DNA from: Arthrobacter sp. 9V
Lineage (GTDB): Bacteria > Actinomycetota > Actinomycetes > Actinomycetales > Micrococcaceae
Direction: 5' to 3'
Length of the DNA: 64,000 nucleotides
NCBI RefSeq assembly: GCF_902506065.1
Contig: NZ_LR732912.1
Coordinates: 2,661,016-2,725,015, forward strand
How positions within the stretch are numbered: position 1 is the first letter of the stretch; each line of letters starts with the position of its first letter. Made by a program: the position numbers and the translations under genes. Under the pieces are notes generated by a model. It saw only the letters and a program-made list of their open reading frames with translations. It was not told where the DNA came from and did not search any database. Shown piece by piece: positions 63,602 to 64,000 of the stretch.

Positions 63602-64000
63602 ATGAGTACAGCAGTCGAACTGCAGCATTACATCTCGGGCACCTGGGTTCAGGGCGACGGCGGCATCATCACCTCCGTCAACCCGGCACGGCCGGATGAA
63701 ACGGTGGCGCAAGGCCTGCACGCCGGACCGGCCGACGTCGAACGCGCCATGGCAAGTGCCGCCGCCTCCAAGCAAGGCTGGGCCCGCACTCCTGCCCATG
63801 AACGCGGTGCGGTACTGCTGCGAGCGGCAGTGATCATGGAAGAGAACGCGCAGCTCTGGGGGCTGGAACTTGCCCGGGAGGAGGGAAAGACGCTGGCCGA
63901 GGGCCGGGGCGAGGTGCTGCGCGCAGCTCAGATATTCCGCTATTACGGCAACGACGGCGACCGCGAGGCCGGTTCGGTGTACGCGTCCCCACGGCGAGGC
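63602..64000 (+). CDS. NAD(P)-dependent aldehyde dehydrogenase, N-terminal part (window edge)
   Basis: The first 133 residues are visible from ATG 63602. They carry the ALDH N-terminal pattern YISGTWVQGDGG, INPARPDETVAQGLHA and the helix LELAREEGKTLAEGRGEVLRAAQIFRYYG. The gene follows gcdH by 25 nt. In this module it would oxidise glutarate semialdehyde (DavD role) or succinate semialdehyde. The catalytic Cys and Glu lie beyond the edge. Confidence 0.9.
   Translation, partial: MSTAVELQHYISGTWVQGDGGIITSVNPARPDETVAQGLHAGPADVERAMASAAASKQGWARTPAHERGAVLLRAAVIMEENAQLWGLELAREEGKTLAEGRGEVLRAAQIFRYYGNDGDREAGSVYASPRRG

Overview
The window looks like a catabolic region of a Gram-positive, high-GC actinobacterium of the Arthrobacter/Paenarthrobacter type, and very probably a relative of the nicotine-degradation (nic) region of plasmid pAO1 of Paenarthrobacter nicotinovorans. 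The evidence is near family-diagnostic proteins: a 2,6-dihydroxypseudooxynicotine hydrolase whose Ser217/Asp300/His329 triad falls at the published positions, an 824-residue gamma-N-methylaminobutyrate oxidase with the Trp66-His67 flavinylation site, 6-hydroxy-L-nicotine oxidase next to nicotine dehydrogenase, the split ketone dehydrogenase, 2,6-dihydroxypyridine 3-hydroxylase and an omega-amidase. Whether it lies on a plasmid or a chromosome cannot be seen; no replication or transfer gene is visible. Identifications rest on recalled family sequences, not on a database search.

Layout. (1) 1-9400, side-chain branch: partial amine oxidase (mao type), a PucR-family activator on what looks like a leaderless mRNA, the SMR pump pair NepA/NepB, then folD, mabO and purU on the minus strand, and an APC permease. 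It oxidises N-methylaminobutyrate, handles the released C1 unit through folate, and exports amines. (2) 9400-11070: no recognisable gene. (3) 11069-21870, one long minus-strand operon-like array: KdhL, a Dabb-domain protein, a cyclase-family hydrolase, DHPH, CoxG-like, omega-amidase, MoxR/CoxD-like ATPase, CoxE-like VWA protein, XdhC, a 94-residue unknown, and a MocA/NboR-like NTP transferase. It mixes the pyridine-ring lower pathway with molybdo-enzyme maturation factors. (4) 22035-27521: DHPONH, a cupin, two divergent PucR/CdaR-type paralogues, KdhM and KdhS. (5) 27522-30688: a decayed IS21-family element and a DUF948/DUF6167-like pair. (6) 30689-35852: ndhM-ndhS-ndhL-6hlno. (7) 36336-43190: molybdenum cofactor synthesis (moaA, moaD; moeA, moaC, moaE) and molybdate uptake (modABC). 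(8) 43613-47403: APC permease and DAO-family oxidase, divergent. (9) 48004-52264: LacI regulator, MFS transporter and GH3 glycosidase with three abutting LacI-type operators. (10) 52508-57552: NmrA-SnoaL fusion, a second 6-hydroxy-L-nicotine-oxidase paralogue, an FMN-binding split-barrel protein and an ABM monooxygenase. (11) 58096-64000: CaiB-type CoA transferase, PucR regulator, class III aminotransferase, glutaryl-CoA dehydrogenase and a partial aldehyde dehydrogenase, which together fit a 5-aminovalerate/glutarate route.

How it fits together: NDH and KDH are xanthine-oxidase-family Mo enzymes, so the window carries most of what they need: molybdate import, molybdopterin synthesis, MCD-type nucleotide attachment and Cox/XdhC-style maturation. 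The upper pathway (NDH, 6HLNO, KDH, DHPONH) splits nicotine into 2,6-dihydroxypyridine and N-methylaminobutyrate. The ring goes to DHPH and then probably the cyclase-family hydrolase and omega-amidase to 2-oxoglutarate. The side chain goes to MABO or the mao-type oxidase. Modules of visibly different codon composition (modABC and the glutarate block are richer in G/C at third positions) and the IS21 relic suggest assembly from several sources.
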